Positions 27,038 to 35,870 of a stretch of 64,000 nucleotides of DNA are shown here, in pieces. The stretch lies in the NCBI RefSeq assembly GCF_001999725.1, contig NZ_MDDP01000015.1, positions 87,461 to 151,460 of the forward strand, read 5' to 3'. This DNA is from Cellulophaga omnivescoria. Lineage in GTDB: Bacteria; Bacteroidota; Bacteroidia; Flavobacteriales; Flavobacteriaceae. Position 1 is the first letter of the stretch, and each line of letters opens with the position of its first letter. Below the pieces are notes generated by a model. The model did no database searches, had not been told where the DNA came from, and worked only from the letters and a program-made list of their open reading frames with translations. Both the position numbers and the translations under genes were made by a program.

Positions 27038-28294
27038 ATGTGTACTTCTAAAGATATTTGTGTAATTATAGGTGCAAGTCACGCTGGGGTAAACACAGCA
27101 TTTAATTTGCGAAAAGAAAAATGGTTAGGAAAAATTATTTTAATTGATGCAGACCCAGAATTGCCATATCACAGGCCACCTTTGTCTAAAACATACTTAA
27201 CAGCAAACACGTCTACCACAAACTTATTAAAACCTGTAGAAAGTTATAAAAAAGATAATATAACCTTGTTGTTGGGTAAAAAAGTTACCCGTTTAGATGC
27301 TGTAAACAGATGTTTGTTTTTAGATAATGAAACCAAAATATATTATACAAAATTAGTACTTGCTACAGGAGCAAAACCTATTATACCTACTATAGAGGGC
27401 TTAAAAGAAACTGCCTCTTATTTTTGCTTGCGAACAGCAGCAGATATTGTTGCTATAAAAGAGAGCTACAACGCAAGCAAAACAAAAAAAGTAGTAATTA
27501 TTGGTGGCGGTTATATTGGGTTAGAAACTGCTGCATCTTTAAAAAAGATAGGAGCAGAGGTAGTGGTTTTAGAACGTGAGTCTAGAATTTTAAAGCGTGT
27601 AGCTACAGCAGTAATATCAGATTTTTTTAGAGATTTACACACTCAAAATGGAGTTCAGATATTAGAAAATAAAGAAGTAAGTAAAGTTGAAAATACTCTA
27701 GAAAATGGTGTTAAGGTAACTAAAGTTCACTGTACAGATGCATCATACTTTACAGCAGAAGTTCTTATTTTAGGAGTAGGTGTAGTGCCAAATAAAAAAC
27801 TTGCCAAGCAAGCGGGTTTAAAATTAAAAAATGGTATATCTGTAGCCAATACAGGAGAAACTAGCAATCTAAATATATATGCTGTTGGTGATTGTGCTTA
27901 TCATTATAATTTGCATTATAAAACATATGTAAGATTAGAGTCTGTACAAAATGCGGTTGACCAGTCTAAAATTATAGCAGCTAATATTTGTGGTAATCCT
28001 TTAATGTATAATACTATTCCTTGGTTTTGGTCTGACCAATACAATGTAAAACTCCAAATAGTTGGCTTAGCAGAAAACTACACAGATTATATTGTTAGAG
28101 AAGAGCAAGATAAAGAAAATGTAATTTCTGTATGGTATTTTAATAATGATGAGTTGCTAGCTGTAAATGCCATAAACCATACAAAGGCTTATGTTATAGG
28201 AACAAAATTTATAAAAGAAAGCAAAAAAATAGCTAAAGAAAAATTAGCAGATACTAGTATTCCTTTATCAAAAGATATTGCTGTAGTTAACTAA
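27038..28294 (+). CDS. NAD(P)H-ferredoxin reductase, P450 redox partner
   Basis: The 418-residue flavoprotein has an FAD-binding motif GASHAGVNTAFNLRKE near the N-terminus, LPYHRPPLSK, a second Rossmann motif IIGGGYIGLETAASLKKIG for NAD(P)H, and the FAD site NIYAVGDCAY. This is the oxygenase-coupled (putidaredoxin reductase) family. It closes the three-gene P450 operon. Its stop lies 10 bp from the end of the convergent isomerase gene. Confidence 0.93.
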   Translation: MCTSKDICVIIGASHAGVNTAFNLRKEKWLGKIILIDADPELPYHRPPLSKTYLTANTSTTNLLKPVESYKKDNITLLLGKKVTRLDAVNRCLFLDNETKIYYTKLVLATGAKPIIPTIEGLKETASYFCLRTAADIVAIKESYNASKTKKVVIIGGGYIGLETAASLKKIGAEVVVLERESRILKRVATAVISDFFRDLHTQNGVQILENKEVSKVENTLENGVKVTKVHCTDASYFTAEVLILGVGVVPNKKLAKQAGLKLKNGISVANTGETSNLNIYAVGDCAYHYNLHYKTYVRLESVQNAVDQSKIIAANICGNPLMYNTIPWFWSDQYNVKLQIVGLAENYTDYIVREEQDKENVISVWYFNNDELLAVNAINHTKAYVIGTKFIKESKKIAKEKLADTSIPLSKDIAVVN

Positions 28295-28303
28295 GCTAAA
28301 AGG

Positions 28304-29128
28304 TTATTTAACCACAAGGTTTTGTTGCTTTAAATACTGCATCATTTTTACATTTAAATCCCACTGACTTACCAAATGTTTTGTAGTGTTAGGCTGATAA
28401 GGCATATATGGGTATGGACCAAACTCTGGACAAATGTAAAAAGTATTTTTGCCAAGCGTTTGTGCATTGGTAATAACTTGTTGCCACCAGTTGGTAAAGG
28501 TTTTTAAAAATATATAGTTTTCTTTAGAAAATGGATAATTTACTTGAGACCTTTGTGTATCTGCAACTCTAGCGTGCAAATACTGGGTGTTATTTATTGC
28601 TTTTTTTAAAGATTGCATTTGGTCTTCTAGCAAGCTTTCAGATACTACAGTCCAATGAGAAAAATCTGCAGTAAGCTTTAATTTAGGAAACTTATCTATA
28701 AAATTTTCAGTTGTTTGTGCACTGTAATTAAACCTACCTCTGTGTGTTTCATGGTAAACATTAATTCCTGTTTTTTCTTCAAACTTAAAAACAGTTTCTA
28801 ATACACGACAATTTTCTTCAAACTTAAAAAAATCTCTACCTGTATGCGAGTTAATAAAAATTGGGTTAAACTCTGCTAACTTATATAAACGCTCTTCTAA
28901 TCGTTTACTATATTCAGTTACAGACTCATTTAAGGGGTGTAACCATTGCTGACCAATAAGCTCTAGTTCTGAGTTGTTTAACGCAGATTTTAATTCGGTC
29001 TCAAAAGTTTTCTCAGCAGGTATGTTTACTTCAACAGCATTGTAACCAGCACTTGTAACTTTACTAATAAATTCTTTTGCTGTAACACCTTCTTGGCCCC
29101 AAAATGGGCACACATATTTTAGTTTCAT
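28304..29128 (-). CDS. Sugar phosphate isomerase/epimerase-like TIM-barrel protein
   Basis: The ATG at 29128 gives 274 residues (MKLKYVCPFWG); a TTG extension upstream is unlikely. The AP-endonuclease-2/xylose-isomerase-like barrel is suggested by GYNAVEVNIP, INSHTGRDFF, VYHETHRGRF (metal-ligand Glu/His), LKLTADFSHW and CPEFGPYPY. It should isomerise or epimerise a keto or phospho sugar; the substrate is unknown. It lies downstream of the SusCD operon, but an inverted repeat separates them, so expression may be only partly shared. Confidence 0.78.
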   Translation of the reverse strand: MKLKYVCPFWGQEGVTAKEFISKVTSAGYNAVEVNIPAEKTFETELKSALNNSELELIGQQWLHPLNESVTEYSKRLEERLYKLAEFNPIFINSHTGRDFFKFEENCRVLETVFKFEEKTGINVYHETHRGRFNYSAQTTENFIDKFPKLKLTADFSHWTVVSESLLEDQMQSLKKAINNTQYLHARVADTQRSQVNYPFSKENYIFLKTFTNWWQQVITNAQTLGKNTFYICPEFGPYPYMPYQPNTTKHLVSQWDLNVKMMQYLKQQNLVVK

Positions 29129-29156
29129 TTTAAAAAAGTATGAGTTATAAAAATAC

Positions 29157-29199
29157 AAAACTTGCTCCTGTTTAACGTACTAAACTAGAGCAAGTTTTT
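29157..29199 (-). terminator. Probable terminator behind the SusCD operon
   Basis: The inverted repeat AAAACTTGCTC...GAGCAAGTTTT with a partly paired loop lies between the surface lipoprotein stop and the isomerase start. Confidence 0.6.
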
Positions 29200-29218
29200 A
29201 AAAAACTAACAGTATTTT

Positions 29219-30784
29219 TTATGGTCTAAGCGAAGCTTCAGAAACGCTTAAATTATCTATATAAAAACTTATAATTTCTGCATTATCTTGGTTGTAACCT
29301 CTTATCTGAAAAGTTTTATCACCAGATTGACTAAACTCTACAAAAGTAGAACTGTAAACCCACTCACCAACTGCAAAGTCTGAAGTAAATGTAGGGTTGC
29401 CACCAACGGCCCAGTCTGTGTCTGGAAACCAAAAGAAACGTAAATCAGGATCAAAACCAGCAGCATTATTATTGCCTAAACTAGTTACGTAAACCCATAG
29501 ACCAATTTCATAAGTTTTACCTGCTTCTACAGGAAAGGTTATTTCGTCTCCAGAAGTTGTTTTGTGACCAATAATCATTCCGCCAGCAGCATCCATTTCT
29601 ATATAAGCGCTTTTAGCGCCATCTAGTGCTTGGTCACTAGAAATTTCTAAGTTGTAAGCATCCCAAGGAGCACCCCAATTCATATATGGCCAGTTAGCTA
29701 CTGTAGAATTTTCAAAACTATAATCATAATTAGATGCTTCTTTTAAAATATTTACCTTGTTAAAAATTAGCTGACTATCTGCAAAGGTTTCAGCTTCTAC
29801 GCCATCTAAAGTTTTTAAACTTCCTTTGGTGTAGTTAACAGTAACAATATCATCATTATAGATAGTAGTGCCCTCCAATGAAATCAGTAAAATATTACCT
29901 TCATCGCTATCTATAGAAACCGAACCAATTGTAGTTGGTATAGCTACATCATTATTAGTTACCGTTACGCTAAAATCTGCAGCATTTATAGATGATGCAT
30001 CCATTTCTCTGCTAAATTCAAGTGCTATAGCACCGTTTTTATCTGTAACTTTTTCTAAGTCTACAGGGTCTGTAGAAGGTATTACTTTTATTAAGTTTTT
30101 AAAAGAAATTGTATCACCACCAAAAGGGCGTTGTCTGGTTGCAGCAAAACTTAAATTATAAACGCCTTGTCTTTTGTATTTAACATTAATTTCTGGATCT
30201 GCGCCATCAAAAGTTTCTGGGTCACCACCATCAATAGTCCATATAAAGTTTTCTGGTTCACCATCTACTACATAAGCAAATTGTACAGATCTACTAGCAA
30301 CAACCTCATTCTCTGCGTTTTCACTAATATCTAAGGCAGCACCTAAAGTACCATCAGGATTTATATGATTAGCTTTTATAGAAGCCTTTACGGGGTTTAA
30401 AACTGTTACTACAATAGTGGTATCTAACTCTTTACCTTTTAAACTTGTACCAACGTAAGCGTTGTTTTTAAATGTTTGATTAAGAGTAACGTTGTGTATA
30501 CCTGCTTTATTAAAAACAGCTTTTACGTTTTGATCTTTAGATGTAGAAACATTAGCAACGCCTTCAGGAAAATTCCATTCTCTAGATACTACACCTGGTG
30601 ATGCATCACCAAATGTAATACTGCCATTAATTTCTACTTTATTTTCAAAATCCATCTCAGAGGTGAAAATTACTCTATGACTAGGTTCTGTTAAATTTTC
30701 AGTATCATCTTCACTACAAGAAGCAACAAAGATTAAAGACATAAAAGCCAACCCTATTAATTTAGGTCTTAATATATGTTTCAT
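29219..30784 (-). CDS. Surface glycan-binding-type lipoprotein (SusE/F position)
   Basis: The 521-residue protein has a lipoprotein signal (LIFVASCSEDD). PKD-like Ig domains cover about 35-130 and 145-240 (REWNFPEGVANVS; FIWTIDGGDPETFDG). A bacterial Ig-like domain covers about 250-345 (ALEFSREMDASSINAADFSV). The C-terminal 170 residues are a CBM4/9-like jelly roll rich in Trp (YMNWGAPWDAYN, FFWFPDTDWAVGG). No catalytic motif is visible. As the third gene of the Sus operon it should bind the glycan at the cell surface and pass it to SusD. Confidence 0.82.
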   Translation of the reverse strand: MKHILRPKLIGLAFMSLIFVASCSEDDTENLTEPSHRVIFTSEMDFENKVEINGSITFGDASPGVVSREWNFPEGVANVSTSKDQNVKAVFNKAGIHNVTLNQTFKNNAYVGTSLKGKELDTTIVVTVLNPVKASIKANHINPDGTLGAALDISENAENEVVASRSVQFAYVVDGEPENFIWTIDGGDPETFDGADPEINVKYKRQGVYNLSFAATRQRPFGGDTISFKNLIKVIPSTDPVDLEKVTDKNGAIALEFSREMDASSINAADFSVTVTNNDVAIPTTIGSVSIDSDEGNILLISLEGTTIYNDDIVTVNYTKGSLKTLDGVEAETFADSQLIFNKVNILKEASNYDYSFENSTVANWPYMNWGAPWDAYNLEISSDQALDGAKSAYIEMDAAGGMIIGHKTTSGDEITFPVEAGKTYEIGLWVYVTSLGNNNAAGFDPDLRFFWFPDTDWAVGGNPTFTSDFAVGEWVYSSTFVEFSQSGDKTFQIRGYNQDNAEIISFYIDNLSVSEASLRP

Positions 30785-30794
30785 GTTGTGTTAT

Positions 30795-32525
30795 TTAGTC
30801 GTTAAAATTATCGTTTGTTTGTAATTCTTGCGCAGGAATAGGCAAGTAGTCATGTGTAGCAGAATCATAGTTATCTGTTGCTAAAAAGAAATCTGGTCTT
30901 ACACGTTCTTTTATAAATAAAGGAGCAATACCGTTATCTTCTATTTCTAATTCTGCTAAGTGCTCTGTTCTCCATATTTCATCTGCTCTAAGCTCTGTAA
31001 ATACTTCTTTAACAATACCCCACCTAACTAAATCTTTCCAACGGTGACCTTCATAACACAGCTCCAATGGTCTTTCTACTCTTTGTATGTGTGTCATTAC
31101 TGTGTTAGCAGAGGCGGCAACCATTGGCTGTGAGCCATGTACTTGTTTGCTAATGTGTAATTGCGGAAACATACCTCCGTTTTCATCCATATATTGTTGT
31201 AGTGTTTTTACACCAGCTCTACTTCTAACAAGGTCTATGTAGGTAATAGCAGTGCTAAAATCGTTACTATTGTTAATTACAGCCTCTGCATACATTAAAT
31301 ATACATCTGCAAGTCTAATGTGTCTAAAGTTAATACCAGATCTACTTCTGCTATCTTCAGCTTTTAGACTATACCAATTGGTAAACTTTTTTATGTATGC
31401 ACTTTGGCCAAAGGCCCAACCACCTTTTTCTCCTATTTCTAATCCGTAATACAAGCCTTCTCCATTAATAGGAACAATGCTAGAATTCATTCTTTTAGAC
31501 CAAGTATTACCATCATTTATAGGGTTTGTAGGGTCTACTTCATCATTTGTAAAAAGTTCATGCAAATAATAAGTAGGTAATAAAGTATTGTATGCTCCAA
31601 AGCTTAATTGCCCTAATGCTGTAGCCATTGTAGATGCTTCTGCACCTGTAGTTGCCGGTGTATCATCTACATTACCTCCTGGAACACCTGGGTTAAGATC
31701 TGCAGAGTAAGCAACTTCAAAAATAGATTCACTATTAAATTCATTTTCATCTGTATAATTATCCATTATGTTAGGAGTTAATTGGTACAAATCAGAATCA
31801 ATTACGTTTTTAAATTGTGTAACTGCATTTGGCCAATCTTCTGCAAATAAATAAACTTTACCTAGTAATGCTGTTGCTGCGCCCCAAGTTGCTCTACCTG
31901 TATCATCTGGACCCCAAGTGGTAGGTAAATTATTTTGTGCGTATATTAAATCTGGAATTATTACTGTAGTGTTTACGTCAGTAATAGAAGATAAAGGTTT
32001 GTTTAATTCTTCATCTGTTTTAGGAATACCAGTATGTAAAATTGCGCCACCATATGTATTAGCAACCTGAAAATAGAAAAATGCTCTTAAAAATCGTGCT
32101 TGTGCTTCAATTTCTGCTTTGCCGTTTCCTATAAAGTTTGCATCATCAGCTTGTGCTAAAAATTCTATTATTTGGTTGGTTCTAAATATACCAATGTAAA
32201 GTTCGTTCCACTTATCTGTTACGTAGTATGTAGCGTCTGTATACGTTAAATTTCTAAACGCAGTTGGTCTGTACCAAGATTCTGAACCCGCAATGTCTCC
32301 CAATGCCATTTCATATTGTAATTCTCCGCCACTAATACTCTGAAACTGAAGCGTACCGTAAGCAGCAGTTAAACCACTATTAAATTGCTGTTGTGTTTCC
32401 CAAAAAGTTTCTGATGTAATAGCGTTTGGGTTTTCTTGATCAAAAAACCTGTCTTCATTACAGCTAGTAAATATAAATATAGAAACTAGTGTTGCTATAG
32501 TTAAATGTATTTTTGATATTTTCAT
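30795..32525 (-). CDS. SusD/RagB-family outer-membrane lipoprotein
   Basis: The 576-residue protein has a lipobox (FIFTSCNEDRFFDQ) and the SusD N-terminal pattern (AITSETFWETQQQFNSGLTAAY), TPR-like helices (ARFLRAFFYFQVANTYGG) and the C-terminal LADVYLMYAEAVIN, RPLELCYEGHRWKDLVRWG and YLPIPAQEL. SusD acts as the lid that binds glycan over the SusC pore. It lies 20 bp behind susC, with 10 bp to the surface lipoprotein gene. Confidence 0.95.
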   Translation of the reverse strand: MKISKIHLTIATLVSIFIFTSCNEDRFFDQENPNAITSETFWETQQQFNSGLTAAYGTLQFQSISGGELQYEMALGDIAGSESWYRPTAFRNLTYTDATYYVTDKWNELYIGIFRTNQIIEFLAQADDANFIGNGKAEIEAQARFLRAFFYFQVANTYGGAILHTGIPKTDEELNKPLSSITDVNTTVIIPDLIYAQNNLPTTWGPDDTGRATWGAATALLGKVYLFAEDWPNAVTQFKNVIDSDLYQLTPNIMDNYTDENEFNSESIFEVAYSADLNPGVPGGNVDDTPATTGAEASTMATALGQLSFGAYNTLLPTYYLHELFTNDEVDPTNPINDGNTWSKRMNSSIVPINGEGLYYGLEIGEKGGWAFGQSAYIKKFTNWYSLKAEDSRSRSGINFRHIRLADVYLMYAEAVINNSNDFSTAITYIDLVRSRAGVKTLQQYMDENGGMFPQLHISKQVHGSQPMVAASANTVMTHIQRVERPLELCYEGHRWKDLVRWGIVKEVFTELRADEIWRTEHLAELEIEDNGIAPLFIKERVRPDFFLATDNYDSATHDYLPIPAQELQTNDNFND

Positions 32526-32545
32526 AATTGTAAATTAATCAGTTA

Positions 32546-35500
32546 TTAAAAGTGCAATTGCACTCCAAGTAAAAATTGTCTTGCAACTGGGTAGTTACCT
32601 TTATCAATTCCTCTAGTAAATATACCGTCACCACCAACCTCAGGGTCATATCCTGTGTACTCTGTAAACGTAAATGGGTTAGTAGCAGAGATATAAACTC
32701 TAGCAGAGTTTAACCCAAGCTCTGGTATGTCTTTAAGTGTGTATCCTAGACTAATGTTTCTTATTCTAAAGTAAGAGCCATCTTCTAAAAAATAATCAGA
32801 TCTAGACCTTACATTATTGTGTATAGCGTTTTGCCTATTTGTAGGGATGTCAGAATTAGGGTTTTGTGGACTCCACATATAAAACTGCTCTAAGTGTCTG
32901 CCTTGTGTGTATGCGTAATACCTGGCGCCATTATATATTTCGGCACCTTGTGAGTAGTAGGATTGAACGTAGAAATCAAAATTTTTATAATCTAAGTTTA
33001 CACTTAAACCAGCTTCAAAATCTGCTTGTCCAGAGCCAGCATACACACGGTCGTTATCATCTATAACATTATTGCCATCTATATCTTTGTACATCATATC
33101 TCCTAGCTGAGCACTTTTGTTTATAACCTTGTAAGCATCTAACTGTTCTTGTGTTTTAATAACACCATCATGCTGTACTAAGAAAAAGGCGCCGGCCTCA
33201 TAACCTTCTGCTAAAAAAGTAGTAAAATCTATATCATTTGCTAAAACGGTAGAAGGAGCTCCGTTACCATAGCCTCTTGTTGTACCATTAAGGCTAGTTA
33301 CTTCATTGTCATTTTTGGTAAATGTAGCGCTAATAGTGTAGCCAAAATCTCCTTTTTTAGATCTGTTTTTAAAACTAGCAGCTAACTCTATACCTTTGTT
33401 AACCATATTACCAGCGTTAATAACTTTTGTATCGTACAGATTAGTGTTAGGGTGGTAAGTACCCGCAGATGCTGGTAAACGCTCTTCTAAAAGCATATCT
33501 TTTTTGTCGTTTTGATAGACGTCTGCAGTAATATTAAGCTTATTATCTAATAAAGTAAGGTCTATACCAATGTTTTTAGATATAGTAGTTTCCCATTTAA
33601 TATTAGGATCTACAAATCTTCTTTGAGTTAGCCCAAAACTTAAAGACTCATTACTGCCAAAAGGGTAATTAACACCACTTTCTATGGCTGGTATGTAGGA
33701 GTAAGATGGTATGTTTTGATTTCCTAACTCTGCATAACTAAGCCTAAGTTTAAATTGGTTTACAAAAGATACATTTTGAAAAAAGTTTTCTTCATGAATG
33801 TTCCAGCCAGTAGAAAAACCAAAAAAGTCTCCATACCTATTTTTTTCAGAAAAACGAGAAGACCCGTCTCTTCTGTAACTAGCAGAAAACAAGTATTTTT
33901 CATCAAAATTATATTGTACTCTTCCTAATTTACCAGCTAATTTTCTTTCGTCTATGTATGATGTAGGAGCTATAGGGTCACTACCAGCACCTAAAGTTTT
34001 AGAGCTATTACCAGATTCTTCACTAAAGTTTACACCTAAACCTAATGTTTTAGATTTAAACTCTTCATAAGATAAAACAGCTAAAAAGTTTAAGTTATGT
34101 TTTCCAAAAGATTTTTTATAGGTAAACATATTTTCAATAACGTTTCTTTCAGTAGAAATATAGTTTTCTTCTAATTTTGCATTTTCTCTAGATGCGGTAG
34201 GGTTTAAACCATCTTTGTCATACACTAAATATTGTGGTTGAAAAAAAGATCGACTGTAATCATACGTATTTCTACCTAGGTTTATTTTATAGGTAAATCC
34301 ATCAAAAAACTCATACTGCAAATTGGCAGCAATATTTACACTTGTAGTTTTACGGTCGTCTTCGTTATTAAGTTGTTGAGAAAGGTAACTGTATAATATA
34401 GCGTTACGCACAGGTATTTCTACCCCGTTACCACCAACACTGTTTAAGCCAGTTAAAGGTGGCTGCCAAGGTTTTTGAGCTATAGAATATTCATATAACC
34501 CCCAAGGTTCTTGCTCTCTATTTTCATTTGTATAACCAATGGTTGCAAACGCTTTAAATCTGTTTTTTCTAAACTCACCTGTAAAACGAGTTGCTAACCT
34601 GTCAAAACCAGAATTAACTAAAATACCATCTTGGTTAAAGTAATTTGTATTAAAGCTAAGTGTTAAGTTTTCACTACCACCAGAAACACCTAAACTGTAG
34701 TTTCTTATTATAGCCCTATCATTTTGCACATCACCCACAAAATCTGAGTCATAATCTAATGCATCAGGATTAAAAAAGAAAATTAAAGGATCGCGCCCTA
34801 GTGCTTTAAGCATAACATCTTCTGCGTATATCTGCTGTTGCGTATTCATTAGTGGTGTACCAGATGTAATATCTTGTATACTAGTGTAAGTGTTAAAATC
34901 TACTTTTATACTACCAGACTTTCCTTTTTTTGTAGTAATTAAAATAACACCGTTAGATGCTCTTGTACCGTATATTGATGCTGCTGCACCATCTTTTAAA
35001 ATATCTACAGAGGAAATGAGTTCTGGAGATATATTTGGGTTATCTTCATAAGGAATACCATCTACAACATATAAAGGTCCAAGGGCATTAGGACTAACAG
35101 AACCAAGCCCCCTAATTTGTACATTTGCAGCTTCACCAGGTCTACCACTACTTGCTTGTATGTTTACACCAGCAACTTGGCCTTGTAAAGCAGTACCAAG
35201 ATCAGATGTAGCTGTTTTATCAATTACATCATTACTAACACTAACTACTGCTCCGGTTACTTCCTTTTTCTTTTGTGTACCATAACCAATTACTATAACT
35301 TCTTGCAATGCAGCAGCATCTGGCTCTAGCGTAATGTTAATATTTTTTTGGTCTGCTATTATTACCTCTTTAGTTTTATAACCAACATAGCTGTAAACAA
35401 GTGTGTTTCCTTTTTCTACTTTAATAGTGTAGTTACCATCAAAATCTGTGTATGTGCCATTAATTGTTCCCTTAATTATTACATTTACGCCTCCAATAGG

Positions 35501-35629
35501 AAAACCCTCTGCAATAACGGTACCTTTAATTTCAGTAGTTTGTGCATACCCAAAGGTAAAACTGAAGAACAATGCCCAAACGAGTAATTTGGGTTTTAGT
35601 CTTCTTGTTAAATTAAGTTTAATTTTCAT
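32546..35629 (-). CDS. SusC/RagA TonB-dependent outer-membrane transporter
   Basis: The 1027-residue protein has a signal peptide ending in GYAQ, a carboxypeptidase-D-like domain (about 32-110: GGVNVIIKGTINGTYTDFDG), a TonB box region (VIVIGYGTQKKKE), a plug domain (about 120-240, with SVDILKDGAAASIYGTRASN) and a 22-strand barrel ending in F. It imports oligosaccharides with SusD. The first gene of the operon, it has an upstream region with two copies of ATTTTAACTAGACT, a probable regulator site. Confidence 0.96.
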   Translation of the reverse strand: MKIKLNLTRRLKPKLLVWALFFSFTFGYAQTTEIKGTVIAEGFPIGGVNVIIKGTINGTYTDFDGNYTIKVEKGNTLVYSYVGYKTKEVIIADQKNINITLEPDAAALQEVIVIGYGTQKKKEVTGAVVSVSNDVIDKTATSDLGTALQGQVAGVNIQASSGRPGEAANVQIRGLGSVSPNALGPLYVVDGIPYEDNPNISPELISSVDILKDGAAASIYGTRASNGVILITTKKGKSGSIKVDFNTYTSIQDITSGTPLMNTQQQIYAEDVMLKALGRDPLIFFFNPDALDYDSDFVGDVQNDRAIIRNYSLGVSGGSENLTLSFNTNYFNQDGILVNSGFDRLATRFTGEFRKNRFKAFATIGYTNENREQEPWGLYEYSIAQKPWQPPLTGLNSVGGNGVEIPVRNAILYSYLSQQLNNEDDRKTTSVNIAANLQYEFFDGFTYKINLGRNTYDYSRSFFQPQYLVYDKDGLNPTASRENAKLEENYISTERNVIENMFTYKKSFGKHNLNFLAVLSYEEFKSKTLGLGVNFSEESGNSSKTLGAGSDPIAPTSYIDERKLAGKLGRVQYNFDEKYLFSASYRRDGSSRFSEKNRYGDFFGFSTGWNIHEENFFQNVSFVNQFKLRLSYAELGNQNIPSYSYIPAIESGVNYPFGSNESLSFGLTQRRFVDPNIKWETTISKNIGIDLTLLDNKLNITADVYQNDKKDMLLEERLPASAGTYHPNTNLYDTKVINAGNMVNKGIELAASFKNRSKKGDFGYTISATFTKNDNEVTSLNGTTRGYGNGAPSTVLANDIDFTTFLAEGYEAGAFFLVQHDGVIKTQEQLDAYKVINKSAQLGDMMYKDIDGNNVIDDNDRVYAGSGQADFEAGLSVNLDYKNFDFYVQSYYSQGAEIYNGARYYAYTQGRHLEQFYMWSPQNPNSDIPTNRQNAIHNNVRSRSDYFLEDGSYFRIRNISLGYTLKDIPELGLNSARVYISATNPFTFTEYTGYDPEVGGDGIFTRGIDKGNYPVARQFLLGVQLHF

Positions 35630-35656
35630 AAATAGTTTGTTTAAGTTAATTGATTA

Positions 35657-35745
35657 CAAATGTTGTTTATATTAACCTATGTGTGTGGTATTTTAACTAG
35701 ACTAGAACTAAACAAAACGGGGTAATAGTCAATTTTAACTAGACT
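35657..35745 (-). promoter_or_regulatory. susC promoter region with repeated ATTTTAACTAGACT
   Basis: The minus-strand -7 box AACATTTG (35657-35664) lies 28 bp before the susC ATG; no -33 element is visible. ATTTTAACTAGACT occurs exactly at 35690-35703 and 35732-35745 (42-bp period), the nearer copy beginning where an activator would touch polymerase. Confidence 0.6.
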
Positions 35746-35870
35746 TATTATGAACAATTTACATTTGTTTATAATTATTAAATGCTTAACATCAGTGTGT
35801 TATGTTTTTTATTTTGATGATTAAACTCTTAATTATCTGAACTTTTGATATTTGTTTTAACATACAGACT

